Position numbers and translations under genes: made by a program. A stretch of DNA of 64,000 nucleotides, taken from assembly GCA_019009955.1 (NCBI GenBank), contig CM032231.1:39410001-39474000 (forward strand), written 5' to 3'. Of this stretch, positions 19,646 to 31,772 are shown piece by piece. The stretch's first letter is position 1. Every line of letters starts with the position of its first letter. The notes under the pieces were generated by a model. That model did not search any database and had not been told where the DNA came from. It was given only the letters and a program-made list of their open reading frames with translations. The stretch is from Riptortus pedestris (Eukaryota > Arthropoda > Insecta > Hemiptera > Alydidae).

Positions 19646-20409
19646 TGTTGCCGCTCTAGCGGTCGTAATTTTTGTGTAATCGTTACCAAACTCGATATTT
19701 AGTCGTTTTATGAAAAAATAAAGATTAAGTTCGTTAACGGCTGAAATCGGACTAGAGGGGGGGGGGGGGTTAGAGGAGGAGAATTTCAAAAATTCGAAAT
19801 ATCTTCGTTACTATCAGTCGGTTCGAAAAAGTGTATAGAATCAATCTTATTGAAAATTAAATACACTATAAATGATGTTATATACATTTATTCTGTACCT
19901 TGAATATTAACCGAGATATTCGCATTTTTCAGTTTTCAGCCTTCAGTAACCCCCACATCTACTAATGTTACATAAATAATGCTCTGATATATAATAAAAG
20001 ATATTAATTGAAGCCTAAATACCAAATATTGTTTTCATTGAACTTTTATTTTGTGAGATATATGCAAATACGTACTGCCTCCCCCCCCCTCGTTTGTTTT
20101 TGGATTACTAAAATTTGAGTGATTGAATTAAAACTGATTCTGATTCATTACAAATTACACCACTAGATTAGTAAATTGTTTTCAATAAAATTAATATGTT
20201 ATATTCAAATATATTTCATTAATTGTTTGTCTTTCCGGTCTATCTATACAGCGCTACGAGGTTGGCTTGCCTGTTTGTTTACAATTCAGCCTTGTATTGT
20301 ACATTTACTGAGCATTCACGGCTGTGTTACCTGTATGTATATTTATCTATTGTAAACCTTCACGTGGGAAATCTGCTTTGTTTATGCAACCCCTGCGTGA
20401 CGGACTTTT
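19461..20409 (+). mobile_element. HINE copy, long subfamily
   Basis: The 5' palindrome is trimmed (TAGCTCCCTTAAGGGAAATC). Long (TA)n at 19579-19642, the long-subfamily block at about 19940-20340, and the 3' end GACGGACTTTT. Non-coding. Confidence 0.7.
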
Positions 20410-20487
20410 ATTCAAATTGCAATTCTACTTATCATTTCATCATTAGCAAGTTCAGTTTTGCATCCTTCAGTTTATAAATAATATATT

Positions 20488-20737
20488 AGTTGTAGGAAAA
20501 GGGGGTTTCTGGCGCACTTTTCAAAATACCCTAAATCCCCCAAAAAAATGATCACGTGATAATTTTAATAATTTCTCAAATAATCGTTAAAATGGGTTAA
20601 AGTAGTTGAAGTGAGTTAAACTACTTTAACTCATTTTAACGATTATTTGAGAAATTATTAAAATTATCACGTGATCATTTTTTTGGGGATTTAGGGTATT
20701 TTGAAAAGTGCGCCAGAAACCCCCTTTTCCTACTACT
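20488..20737. mobile_element. Palindromic MITE with Polinton-like ends
   Basis: A 250-bp near-perfect palindrome with arms of about 119 bp. Ends are AGTTGTAGGAAAAGG... and ...CCTTTTCCTACTACT, so it begins AG and ends CT. Flanking hexamers TATATT (20482-20487) and TATATC (20738-20743) match at five of six positions. AG...CT ends with a 6-bp target-site duplication are the hallmark of Polintons/Mavericks. No coding capacity. It shares its terminal sequence with the element at 47310-49018. Confidence 0.65.
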
Positions 20738-20743
20738 TATATC

Positions 20744-21086
20744 AATTGGCCAGATATCAAAATTACGTTTTATAAGTTAGTACGTATCAGGTCTTTAAAT
20801 TTTATAACTCTCATTTTCTATTGTTCTTATGAATGCCTACAAAATGTTAAAAATCGCCATGTAATTTTATTTTCCTATTTTCCAACTCTAAGTTTTTACA
20901 TTCCATAAAAAATAAATAAATTCTACTAATCCCATTATAACAAACATTTCTGAACTCATTCATAATCATCATAATTGAATAAAATAGGTATTATTTACAA
21001 ATTTATTTAAATAAGTAATAAGAGGGGATTTATTTATTAATTTACGTATTTATTTTAAAATTTATGATTTCTGCGGTTAGTGCATA

Positions 21087-21089
<3 letters not shown>
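20744..21089. other. Unassigned stretch
   Basis: No recognised feature; (TA)n starts at about 21090. Confidence 0.35.
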
Positions 21090-21152
<63 letters not shown>

Positions 21153-21155
<3 letters not shown>

Positions 21156-21759
21156 TCAAACGCAGAAAAAACCGGACACTTCATATTCGTCTTATTAAAA
21201 GCTAACTTTCAGGAATGTGTTTCTTTATGTGGGTATTCTAGTTATTACAGAGAATGTAGAGTCTAAGTCCATTGAACTATTCCCTTCAGGATTAGTAAAC
21301 AATTAGATAAAACTGAGATTAGATTTATTTGTCGTGATGTTGATCTATTCTAAACTGTAAGTAGTTTTTCGCACATTTAAACATCTTTAATTATTAACCA
21401 AGCATTTTCTTTAATTAATGTATTATTTTTATTTCGGTCCAGAATAATGGGTCTTTCAAACTTTGATGGAAGGCCGGAGCTTACGTTATATTGCCGAAAC
21501 GTCTGGGGTAGCGAAGTCTACCATTCACTCTAATAAAAATGAAGAATAATTTTTTTTTAAATGCGTTAATTTATCTTTTTTTTTTGTTTTGTATTTTTTT
21601 GTAAATAATCAATAAAAATTATTCACTTTTGGCAGATTTTGTTTAAATAACCCATAGATTAACCAATTATTTTAATTAAAAAAGAATAATATACATATAT
21701 ATTAAGTATTTAACAAAATTATAAGACTGAATCTAGGTGTCCGGTTTTTTTTGCGGTTG

Positions 21760-21762
<3 letters not shown>
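21153..21762. mobile_element. Deleted Tc1/mariner element with HTH remnant
   Basis: Imperfect terminal inverted repeats: ACTCAAACGCAGAAAAAACC on the left against ACTCAACCGCAAAAAAAACC on the inverted right, both running on to CCGGACAC, next to TA-rich flanks. Inside, plus-strand 21475-21531 encodes RSLRYIAETSGVAKSTIHS, the second helix-turn-helix of a Tc1-type paired-like DNA-binding domain. The DDE catalytic region is absent, so this is an internally deleted, non-autonomous copy. Confidence 0.7.
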
Positions 21763-21821
<59 letters not shown>

Positions 21822-21822
<1 letters not shown>

Positions 21823-22179
21823 CTAATGTACGTGTGTATATCACTGTACTCCTCCTAAACGTCTGGACCGATTTGAAAGATTTATTTTGTATTGGTTGGG
21901 AGACGCCTTGGATGGTTTAGATTCACAAATCAACCCGGCAGATGGAGCAGGAGTGGGGGTTATAAGGGAGGCCTAAAATTAAAAATAGTGATATTGGTTT
22001 TTCGGCAAATATGCACAGGATAAAATTTGTTTATTTTGTCATTTAGAGTAACTTTCGTCGTATAACAAAGTATAAACGAGATATAGTAAAGTAGTTTTTG
22101 TTTTAAACATAATATTATTAAATTTAATATCCTAATCACTTGAAATATCATGCAGGACAACGTCTGCCGGGTCCGCTAG
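21822..22179 (+). mobile_element. Helitron, family B, non-autonomous
   Basis: Begins TCTAATGTACGTGTGTAT and carries the family head CACTGTACTCCTCCTAAACG. It ends GTCTGCCGGGTCCGCTAG followed by T. (TA)n lies on both sides. Its last about 80 bp match the end of the helicase-bearing relic at 35675, so that element type could have mobilised it. Confidence 0.7.
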
Positions 22180-22231
<52 letters not shown>

Positions 22232-22407
22232 TTTAACATCCTATGTTTCATAAACAGAAGTTGCCTATAAACGACGAACTATTTCTAACTTATCTCTGGA
22301 ATATTTGTTTGTCTGGGTTTGTTTTTGTTTTTTATGACTGTTGTCTATTTTGCTTTTTGGCCATGCTGTGAATGTTAAATTAACTCGAGGTTTGTGTTTG
22401 TCAGCAG

Positions 22408-22447
22408 GCACTGAGGATGGAGCATTGACTCCGAAAGTGCACTCTGC
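22408..22447 (+). ncRNA. Hammerhead-ribozyme-like motif (weak candidate)
   Basis: CTGAGGA (22411-22417) fits CUGANGA. A stem II GGAG/CTCC with a 6-nt loop follows, then GAAA at 22433-22436. A minimal stem III (AGT/ACT) is followed by C at the cleavage position, and TGC can pair with GCA before the core. Short stem III hammerheads occur in Penelope-like elements. Weaknesses: stem I has only 3 bp, one base is bulged at the base of stem II, and the stem III loop is 2 nt. Confidence 0.25.
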
Positions 22448-23136
22448 ATTATATTAAAAAACTGTAGAGGACTTGGCCTTCTTATTGATCCTGATCTATT
22501 TCTAACTTGTTTTTAATAAAAAATAAAAATAAAAAAACGTTATTCATCTTGAAAATATTATTATATCAGCTCAAAGGTACCTTTATTAGCGCATTCCTTT
22601 CATTACAAAATATACATTAATATACATTAGTCACAGGAGTGCATTATTAAGTCCCACGATCGTTAACTAATTTTTAATTTCAGTTTGTGTTATTCAGAGT
22701 TGACCAGTAACTGTGCTTATTTGCTGGAATGCTCTTAAATATTGCATGCACTATCTGAAGAAACTAGCAGAGCAATGGTTATAGAATATGGCAAGGTTGG
22801 AAACTATATCTCTTTGTACTAATTTTATTCAATGAGCACCTAGTAAAGGGCTAAAAGAGCAACTAACTTAGAGTGCTACTTAGAATAAGGTATAATTTAT
22901 AGGAGCAGGGAGGTAGCAATGCAGCTTACTACCAAAGAGGTACAACACTCTAGCAATTTAGAGGAAAGCCAATTCTCCAGCCTTGCCTGTAACTTTACAA
23001 GTCTATCTAGTAACTCCGTCTATCTAGAAAATCACTTCTGGCGCTGTAATTAATAAATTGTCACTTAAATATTACTAATACATAATTAATGAATAATTAA
23101 TAAATATTACTAAAATTGTATAAAAATATATTTTAA
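22448..23136. other. Unassigned stretch
   Basis: A+T-rich, no recognised gene or repeat. Confidence 0.35.
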
Positions 23137-23350
23137 AAAGGCGGTCAGCCAGGGGCTGCGTTAACTAAGCAGATTTCCCAATTGTCTCAGGAATTTGCAT
23201 TTATTTCGTGACGTAAAAGGTCAATGAGAATAATATTTGTTTTTTTTTTCTCCTCATAGTAATCCTATGAGGAGTTATTTATTTGAATACATGTTCCATT
23301 GCCACATGGCATATTACATGTATGATTATGTTTAAATACAATTTTATTTT

Positions 23351-23410
<60 letters not shown>

Positions 23411-24075
23411 TATCAACTATCTACTCAAATATTAAATACAAGAAATAAAATAATAAAATAGAACATTAAAATAAGTAAGATAATTACAAACAAAATTAAT
23501 AAATGAAATGAAAAAGTAAATAAATACAATAAGAACACAAACATATCAATTAAAGTTAAAATCAACCGATGTTTAATTTGCGAGTTCTTTATTATATTTG
23601 TTAAATATAATATGAGGTGGTTCTGGCCAATTACCTCCTTTTAAATTTATATTCATTATTAAAAATATTTGTTATTTAGACTTCAAATAAAGTACATCAA
23701 AATATAACAGCTCATTGTTGAAATGGCATAAGTGAGAGTGGGGGTTTACTGAAAGCTGAAAACTAAAAAACGCAAATATCTCGGTTAATATTACAGATAT
23801 TGAAACAATGTACATAACAACATTTATAGAATATTATATTTGCAATAAGATTGGCTTCATACAATTTTTCGATCCAATGCACAATAACGAAGATATTAAA
23901 AATGTCCGAAATTCCTCCCCTCTAACCCCCCCTCCTCCCAATCAGAGTTCAGCCATTAACGAACTTGATCTTTCCTTTTTACTTAAAACTACTAAATATC
24001 GAGTTTGGTAACGATTAAACCAAAATTGTGAACGCTAGAGTGATAACAGACAGACAGACACACACACACACACAG

Positions 24076-24142
<67 letters not shown>

Positions 24143-24258
24143 ATTTTTAACGGACCTCATTTTCGTATCTACTAGGTTCAATGGACATTTGAAGAAATTT
24201 ATAGAAAATCGCGTCATGAGTACAACCTCAATTGCTGATTTCCCTTAAGGAAAATCTA
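23137..24258 (-). mobile_element. HINE copy interrupted by a LINE tail
   Basis: The right end gives the 5' palindrome (GATTTCCCTTAAGGAAAA) and the left end the CAGGGGCTGCG hairpin. The central microsatellite is a mixed (CA)n/(TA)n/(GA)n run at 24058-24142. A LINE at 23242-23663 splits it. Confidence 0.7.
23242..23663 (-). mobile_element. 5'-truncated LINE tail with TSD
   Basis: Flanked by a perfect 10-bp target-site duplication AATATTTGTT (23232-23241 and 23664-23673). The minus strand encodes GGNWPEPPHIIFNKYNKELA and a stop at 23575-23573, then a UTR ending in a perfect 10-bp hairpin CTCCTCATAG/CTATGAGGAG and an A run. Same family as 17741-18200. (TA)n at 23357-23407. Confidence 0.7.
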
Positions 24259-25429
24259 CTAATACAATTGAAATAATACAATTCATTTTGTAAATATAAT
24301 TAATCATCTCCGCTACTGAAATATGTTTCGTATTAATGTGCATAGAAAAATATTCTAATTCCATTTCAAAACTTGACCGAATAAACAATCTCAGGGTTGT
24401 CTGAGGGAAGACGGATTTCGTGTTGTTGCGTAGTGTTACTTTAATTGATCTAAGCTCTACCTACTTTTAGGACCGATGTACTTGAGTATAGGTCACTTAA
24501 CTTTTCAAAGTTCCATGGTCATTTTATTCTTTAAAGGGAACACTGAATGCTGAGAACAATCCACAACTTTAAAAATGTATTCCCATCAGATTGTTCCAAT
24601 GCTTCAAATTTTTATGATTGGACTGAACGACTTATTGTATAAATATTGAATACTCAAGAATATTAAAACAAAATTCTTCTCTTGCAATTCGTAAAAGTGG
24701 TTCCTGGAATGAGACAACACAAACGAAACCTCCCCTTGTTAGTAAAAAAAAATGTTATTGGGGAATACTTTTTACAGAATTATCTTTTTCAGTTCAAATA
24801 ATATTTCAGGCCACCCCTATTACTGGAATTAGCTTTCTGCTGTAATAAACAGGTGGTTCTCTATTCATCAGTTAGGGAGCATTATACAGATCACGTGTCG
24901 GCAGTTAAAGCTAATACATTATGGAATATGGCGGCTGGATTGCCTGCATTAATGGGAGGGGGTAGAAAGCAGTTAGCGCACTTGTGGAACACACACTCGC
25001 AGGCAAAACACACACGGCATCAAGAAGGCGTGTTTACCCTCGGAAGTTGGAGCACCTGAGCAATCCCAACAACTCTTAGCTAAGAGATTAAGAGGGCCTT
25101 GGCTAAGGAGAGTGGGGTTCGGCTAACTTATACAGTGCCAACTTGGAATACCAAGCACCACTGCTTCCTTGCCTCGAATACAAACTCCTAAAGAACGGCT
25201 CCACTTCCGGATAATGAGCTTTTTTTTTTTTAACCGGTTTCAGTCGATTTCCGCCACATCTTCTCTAGTCCCCCTCTAGAGCGCCTTTTAACTAAATGGA
25301 CCACGGATTAGATTCCACATAACGTTTCCCTAAAAAAGGATTCCCTCTATCCATTAAACTTTTATTCATTGCTCAATGATTGAGTCAGAGAGCATTTCCC
25401 AGTCTTTTGTAATTATGAAGTCAAAGAAA
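24259..25429. other. Unassigned stretch
   Basis: Possibly unique sequence. A 68-codon plus-strand ORF at 24853 has no domain that I recognise. Confidence 0.3.
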
Positions 25430-26008
25430 ACGTCCGTCATGCAGGGGCTGCTTAAACTAAGCAGATTTCCCACGTGTGCCACGTATTTGATAATTATCTC
25501 AAAAAGTAAAAGTTCAATAGCTTATTGTAAATATGAAATGAGTGGGAGGAGGGGTTTACTGAAGGCCGAAAACTATAAAATGCAAGTATCTTGGTTAATA
25601 ATCAATATAGTGAAAAAATGCACATAACATTGTTTATAGAACATTACGTTTGAAATAAGATTGGTTCTATACAACTTTTCGATTCGAAGTATAATAACGG
25701 AGATATTTAGAATTTTCGAAATTCTTCCCCTCTAAACCCCACACCCCCCCCCTCACTGGTCAGATTTCAGTCATTAACGAACTTGATCACTTGATCTTTC
25801 GTTTTAAGTAGAATGCTTATATATCGAGTTCGGTAACAGTAGAACAAAAATTGCGACCGCTAGAGCGTTTACAGACATATATACATATACAATTTTGAAC
25901 AGAAATCATTTTCGTCATCTACTAGGTAGGATCGATGACATTGGAAGAAATTTTTACTTTTGAGTACAACATCAATAGCTGATTTCCCTTAAGGAAGAAA
26001 TCTGCTAA
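25430..26008 (-). mobile_element. HINE copy
   Basis: The left end GTCCGTCATGCAGGGGCTGC is the 3' hairpin; the right end is GATTTCCCTTAAGGAAGAAA then TCTGCTAA. The (TA)n tract is nearly lost here. Confidence 0.7.
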
Positions 26009-26227
26009 TATTTTTAAAAAACTCAAATAATATTTCTGCCTTACGGATTTCGTTCCCAGTTATTTGTTTTAATGAAATATAAAAATATTAATTCTCTTGT
26101 CACGGCCGTCCTCCAAGTGTAATCCAACATAATACAATAAGCCTTTTAAGAGTATTTATAATTCTATATCGCTTACTCACCATATTTAAATAGTTAGTTA
26201 TTAAAAATAAAATTGGCGTTGGCTTTA

Positions 26228-26330
26228 ATCTCAAATGGTAAACCTATAGAGGTAAATTCGATTTCCGCCTGAGCAGTAGGAATTTATTTACTGACGAACT
26301 CATTAAACAAAACATTCTTAGTCCCACCTT
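26228..26330 (+). mobile_element. SINE fragment
   Basis: Carries CTCAAATGGTAAACC, an ATTCGATTTCCGCC B-box-like block and ACGAACTCATTAAAC; it loses homology after CTTAGTCCCACC. Confidence 0.55.
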
Positions 26331-26344
26331 GCTTTTCAAAAATA

Positions 26345-26563
26345 GCATAACATAATCATAAAACAAGAAACAGGAATATGCTCCAAGCTCTCAATCACAA
26401 ACATAAATATTTTGAGAATAGCGAATCATTTTCAGGAGTAAAACTCTTAACGCTCTACCCGAATGTATAAAATCTATTAAAAAATACTCTTTATTTAAAA
26501 ATATACTAAATAACTTCATGAATGACGGATGTTTTTATACACAAGATGAATACTTTCGATAAT
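26345..26563 (+). pseudogene. LINE ORF2 C-terminal fragment
   Basis: The frames read TRNRNMLQALNHKHKYFENS, ESFSGVKL, then after one frameshift NALPECIKSIKKYSLFKNIL and GCFYTQDEYF before TAA. The order GVKL.N.LP..IK.I...FK..L......FY...E is the usual C-terminus of many non-LTR retrotransposon reverse transcriptase proteins. The following 26564-26905 is probably its A+T-rich 3' UTR. Confidence 0.6.
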
Positions 26564-26935
26564 GTTCAATTTGTAAATAGTTGTCATAAATATTGGTCTA
26601 AAATAATTTGTGATGAGGTACATTGTCTCTATAATGTGGGAAAAGTTTCTCATCATTTATAAAGCTTGTTATCCTTTAATAAATTTGCATGCAAACAAAT
26701 AAAATAATGTATGATTTAGAGTTGTAAAAAAATTGTACATATTTAGAGTTGTATTAATATTGTTAAATTAATGTGAATTTTATACTATGTATTCTTAGAA
26801 TTTGACCTATTTTTTTAACGAATGTATTGTATAAGTATAACTGTAACTCCAATAATTTGTAAATATAGAATTTATTTGACATAATTTTAGAAAACTGTTA
26901 AATAAACTAAGGAGGCCCATCCTGGCTAGAATAAC

Positions 26936-27416
26936 GTCCGTCACGCAGGGGCTGCGTAAACTAAGCAGATTTCCCACGTGAAGTTTTACAATGGAGAAAT
27001 CTGCCTAATAACAACAGTATTAATAGGGAATCTCTAAACCTATTCACGATGGACGAATAGTTACAGAAACGGCCGCCAGAGCTCTCGGCGGAAAGGCCGA
27101 ACATAGCCGATCACACGCAGAATACAAATGCAAATATCTCGGTTAATATTCAAGATACAGAATAAATGTATAAAACAATATTTATAGTAAATTGAATTTG
27201 CAATAAGATTCATTTTATACAATTTTTCGATCCGACGCATAATAACGGAGATATTTCGACTTTTCGAAAATCCTCCCCTCTAAACCCCCCCTCCCACTGG
27301 TCCGATTTCAGCCATTAACGAACTTGATCTTCCTTTTTACATAAAACGATTAAATTCCGAGTTTGGTAACGATCAAACCAAAATTGCGACCACTAGAGCG
27401 GTAAAAGACAAATATA

Positions 27417-27477
<61 letters not shown>

Positions 27478-27602
27478 TTTTGAACGGACTTCATTTTCGT
27501 CATCTACTAGGTAGGATCGATGGACATATGAAGAAAAATGTCGAAAATTCCGTCATGAGTACAACCCCAATAGCTGAATTCCCTTAAGGGAAATCTGCTA
27601 AA
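26936..27602 (-). mobile_element. HINE copy, short subfamily, near full length
   Basis: A clear 667-bp example. Left: hairpin ACGCAG-GGG-CTGCGT then AAGCAGATTTCCC. Middle: C-rich block and (TA)n at 27416-27473. Right: CCCTTAAGGGAAATCTGCTAA. Confidence 0.8.
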
Positions 27603-27671
27603 ACAAATGACGTATACTATTATGATGTGATAACATTTAATGGAAATAAACACATTTCATTTCATTTCACT

Positions 27672-27757
27672 ATGGCTAGAAAAGGGTGGTAACCTGCAGA
27701 TAACCAATCCCAATTAGCCATAGAAGCTAAACGTGGGCGTCAATAAATAATAATAAT
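27672..27757 (+). mobile_element. SINE 3' fragment
   Basis: GGCTAGAAAAGGGTGGTAACC, CCAATTAGCC and the AATAATAATAA tail; 5' truncated. Confidence 0.6.
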
Positions 27758-29477
27758 GAAATGCAAAATATCATCAGAGCTGTAGTACATGTATCAGATT
27801 TCTGTAGTTACAACCTGAGATGTAGGATATTGTTGAAGGAAATTTTAAATTCATTTGTAATCGCAAGTTACTAAGTGTTAGACGAAGAGTCGAAAAAGTT
27901 TCTTTTCTCGTGATGTCTTGTTAATTAATTCACATTAAGTTGGTAAATGCAAGTGAAATGGAAGAGAACACACATGAACAGCCTTTAGAAATTACAAGGT
28001 GGGGAATATCGTAAAAGTCGTACGAATCATTTGAAACTTTCGTCCTGCCAGGGCATAAAACGGTTATTTTAGTGGCTTGCCCCAACTTGTTTAAATTCCT
28101 GCTTACAACATGTAAGTGGAGCAAGTCTGGAGGACACACTGAAGTTGTAGCTTGCATATTCATACTGGCCAATGGCTATCAGCAAGGCCAGGTTAAGGAG
28201 GGATAGTTCTCTCACAACTGGAGTGGCATTTTTTTCACTCATGTTTTAGTTCGTTTGAATGGAATTTTCTTTAAGATGCCTTAATTGTTGGTTGATTCCG
28301 TACAGAGGACCACGGGAAGCCACTGTCATTATGACACTCCAGGGAACAACATCAGGGGAAGTTTGTAGATGCAACAACATAACGGCATAAGCCGTTGAAT
28401 TCTCCAATTAATTGCAAGCTGTACTAAGCCTCTGGTAATTGTTGAAGTAGTTCAGTAATAAAATTTAATCTCGTCCAGAGAGATTGCATAATTTTCATTG
28501 AAGTTTTGGAGTTAACGAAAATTATATCGTCAGATTGCAGAATTGAATCTGTGCATTATGAACGAAACATTAAGGGGCCTGACAAAACTACTCCCAGCAC
28601 CTTCACATAAAGGCTCATTGTAAGCACTATTGCTGTCCCAATTAGAGATTGTGGAACATGTTTATGTTGATTTGATTTATATATTGTAAGCTAGCTATAT
28701 AAATCCCTATTAAAAACTTTATTAGCTACCCGCCTTTTTAAAAGTTGATAAAAACATTGTACTCGCAAATGACAATGCAAAACCTTGCAACTAAAATTTA
28801 TACTAGAGAGAGAGAGCCGAGTATTTTAGGAAATTTTGTAAATTTACAAACGCCGTCTGCAATGGGGGGAGGGCATAAGTAAAGCTCGCGTAAGTATATG
28901 TAAAAGATAAATGAATGTTCTGAAGAAACTAATCAAGAAAAACCGAATTGAAAAAGTTACATGAGTTGCTCAGCATTAAACATCAAGAATTTATAGACAG
29001 TAATTCAAACTTTGAGACAGTAACAAAAATTTAAGGTAGAAGGAAAGAATAATGTGGCTGTAGAACAAATATGAAGATTGCCACTGGCAGTACTATGATA
29101 TAACAAAGAAATCTTGGCATTTTATATGAAAGATTTGCTTAAGCAAAGTTCAAAGGGGTTAGTTACATACACGGGTCATTCCATAGTGTCATGTAGACAG
29201 AAAGTAAAGGTTACATTCTGTTAAAGACAAATCATAGTTCAAAAAGAAAACATTCCGAAGAAATTAAACTAGGTCTCCTTGACTTTAGATAAAATTCCGT
29301 TTGACAGCGAACTAGATAATACATTATTAGTAAAAACATTTCAAAATTCATTAAAATCGCATGAAGGATTTTCGATCCTTCAACCCCAGAAGAACATAAA
29401 TTAACGTAGTTCCAAATACATTACCAGACCACGATTTAATAAATTACAAAATTATTCGCACAGTGGACAATCTAACT
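27758..29477. other. Unassigned stretch
   Basis: Mostly unrecognised. A minus-strand 80-codon ORF at 27930-28172 shows no known domain and no convincing start. The end of the stretch may be part of the decayed reverse-transcriptase relic that follows. Confidence 0.3.
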
Positions 29478-29530
29478 AAAAGAAAACCTCTGGTCTTAAT
29501 GGATTTCCAATTGAATTAATCGGTTTTTTT
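29478..29530 (+). pseudogene. Possible ancient LINE reverse-transcriptase scrap
   Basis: One frame reads KKTSGLNGFPIELIGFFF, close in pattern to the K.SGPDGFP.EF block at the start of L1-type reverse transcriptase domains. Surrounding frames are full of stops. Weak support. Confidence 0.3.
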
Positions 29531-30693
29531 TTCATTTAATGTAATGTATAATGAAGCCGAAAGCCCATACTCCTGACAAGAAATCAAACAATAATTTATG
29601 ACTGTCATAAAAATATTTATCTCTTCCTACATAACAATCTCAAAGTGATGGAAGCTCTGAACTTAAGAGAAATACAAAATGTTCTAAGGAACAACTAAAA
29701 GATACCCCACAATGCTTGGCAATCCCACCATTACTATAGCATTCAGCTAGAGATATAGTTGACACGTCGTAATGAAAAAGAGATAATAACCATTTATAGA
29801 GAAATTATTCTATCAACATCCGAATCTCTCTTTCATCAATTATACGAAGTTAGTAACAACTCACCAGAAACTATCACACAATAAATTAAGCTCCCAAAGC
29901 TATATTATTTTTTTTCAAACAAAATTAAAACTTTAAACATTTTCAACATTCTCTTTGACAACATCCGACAGAACTTTTCCATTTTTAAAAGATGTACTTA
30001 AACTGAAAAACAAATATTCCCAAGCTCTAAATCCATAACATGCTTACATCCCATATTTGATGAAATTAAATAAGGATTAAGTTCTAATATTTCAAAAACC
30101 ATAATATAATATAAAAAAATATATACAATGCTCCAGTGTTGCCTAAATTTTCATAAGAAAAAACTCCAAAAATCTCCTAATGATTCATTGCTGTTACAAT
30201 TATAGGAACAAATAAAACTCCATATCCTACTTTTGCCAAAATAATGTCAATAGAAATATTAGATAAACAAAAATTAAATTAATTTATTTTTTATTAGGAT
30301 AATACAGTTTTAACATTTTCTTAGGACAAGATCAGCTCAGTAGCTATATAGGATAGAAATTATTCACACCCCCCCCCCCAAAATGGATTTTGTGGAATAA
30401 TAGTTCCAAGGTATGAACTACACCTTAACATAGGCTAACCTTACAAAGGCTGGACCCATCAGTAAGGCATGACTGTTTATGTAATGGTATGAATGCCCCA
30501 AGTCATGGCGAAACATCAAACATATTCACAAAGGTAACAATGAAAATGAACAGACAGAAGAGTGACCTTTAAGCACCTTAACAGAAATTTTCGTATTTTT
30601 TTTTTTTAATTTTTACCCTTCAGTGAACTCCCTCTTTAAGTAATCAAACTTTAGCAATAAGTTAATATATCGTGTCACGTCTTATTCCAAAAA
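29531..30693. other. Unassigned stretch
   Basis: A+T-rich with a C9-10 run near 30371; nothing recognised. Confidence 0.35.
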
Positions 30694-31041
30694 GTCCGTC
30701 AAGCAGGGGCTGCGTAAACTAAGCAGATTCCCCACGTAAAGTTATCAATAGAGAAATCTCCATACGAGTGCCGATCAGTTACAGAAACGGCCGAACTAGC
30801 TTTCGGCGAGAACCATAGCTCGTCCGTTACACTTAATAAAAATGCAAATATCTCGGTCAATATTCAAGATAGAGAATAAATGAATAAAACAATATTTATA
30901 GTACATTTAATTTTCAATATGATTGGTTCTATACAATTTTTCGATCCGACGTATAGTAACGGAGATATTTCGAATTTTCGAAAATCCCCCTCTAACCCCA
31001 CCCCCTCCCACTGGTCCGATTTCAGCCGTTAACGAACTTGG
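30694..31041 (-). mobile_element. HINE fragment, 3' half
   Basis: Starts at the GTCCGTC hairpin end and breaks off after the GATTTCAGCCGTTAACGAAC block, before the (TA)n. Confidence 0.65.
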
Positions 31042-31110
31042 AATTACAATTGAGAGTGAGTTCACCAATTACCAGGCAAATACCGTATTTCTTTCCAATT
31101 GTGAAGTTTT

Positions 31111-31230
31111 TTAGTAGATTTCCCTTAAGGGAAATCAGCTATTGAGGTCGTACTCATGACTCAAGTTTTGAAAAATTTCCTCAATTGTCCATCGATTCTA
31201 CCCAGGAGATGACGAAAATGACGTCGGTTC

Positions 31231-31288
<58 letters not shown>

Positions 31289-31772
31289 CTGTTAACGCTC
31301 TAGCGGTCGCAATTTTTGTTTGATCGTTACCAAACTTCATATTTAAGCGTTTTTACGTAAAAAGAGAGATCAAGTTCGTTTATGACTTAAATCGGACCAG
31401 TGGGAGGGGGGGTTTAGAGGGGGGATTTTTGAAAATTCGAACTATCTCCGTTATTATACGTCGGATCGAAATATTGTATAGAATCAATCTTATTGCACAT
31501 TAAATGTACTGTAAATTATGTTCTAATCATTTATTCTGTATCTTGAATATTAACCGAGATATTTGCATTTCTATGCATTTGTATGGTCGGCAGGAGTCGG
31601 CTATGTTCGGGTCCCTCCGCCGAGAGCTAGTGCGGGCCGTTTCGGTAACTATTCGTCCCTCGTGAATAGGGTTAGAGATTCCCTACTTATACTGTTGTTA
31701 TTAGGCGGATTTCTCTATTGTAAAACTTCACGTGGGAAATCTGCTTAGTTTACGCAGCCCCTGCCTGACGGA
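31111..31772 (+). mobile_element. HINE copy, short subfamily, near full length
   Basis: TTAGTAGATTTCCCTTAAGG at the left, (TA)n at 31237-31284, CTGCCTGACGGAC at the right, followed by T's. It lies 70 bp from the broken end of the opposite-strand copy at 30694. Confidence 0.8.

Noticed and set aside
19469..19789. 106-codon ORF
   Set aside because: Reads across HINE and a (TA)n run; repetitive shadow.
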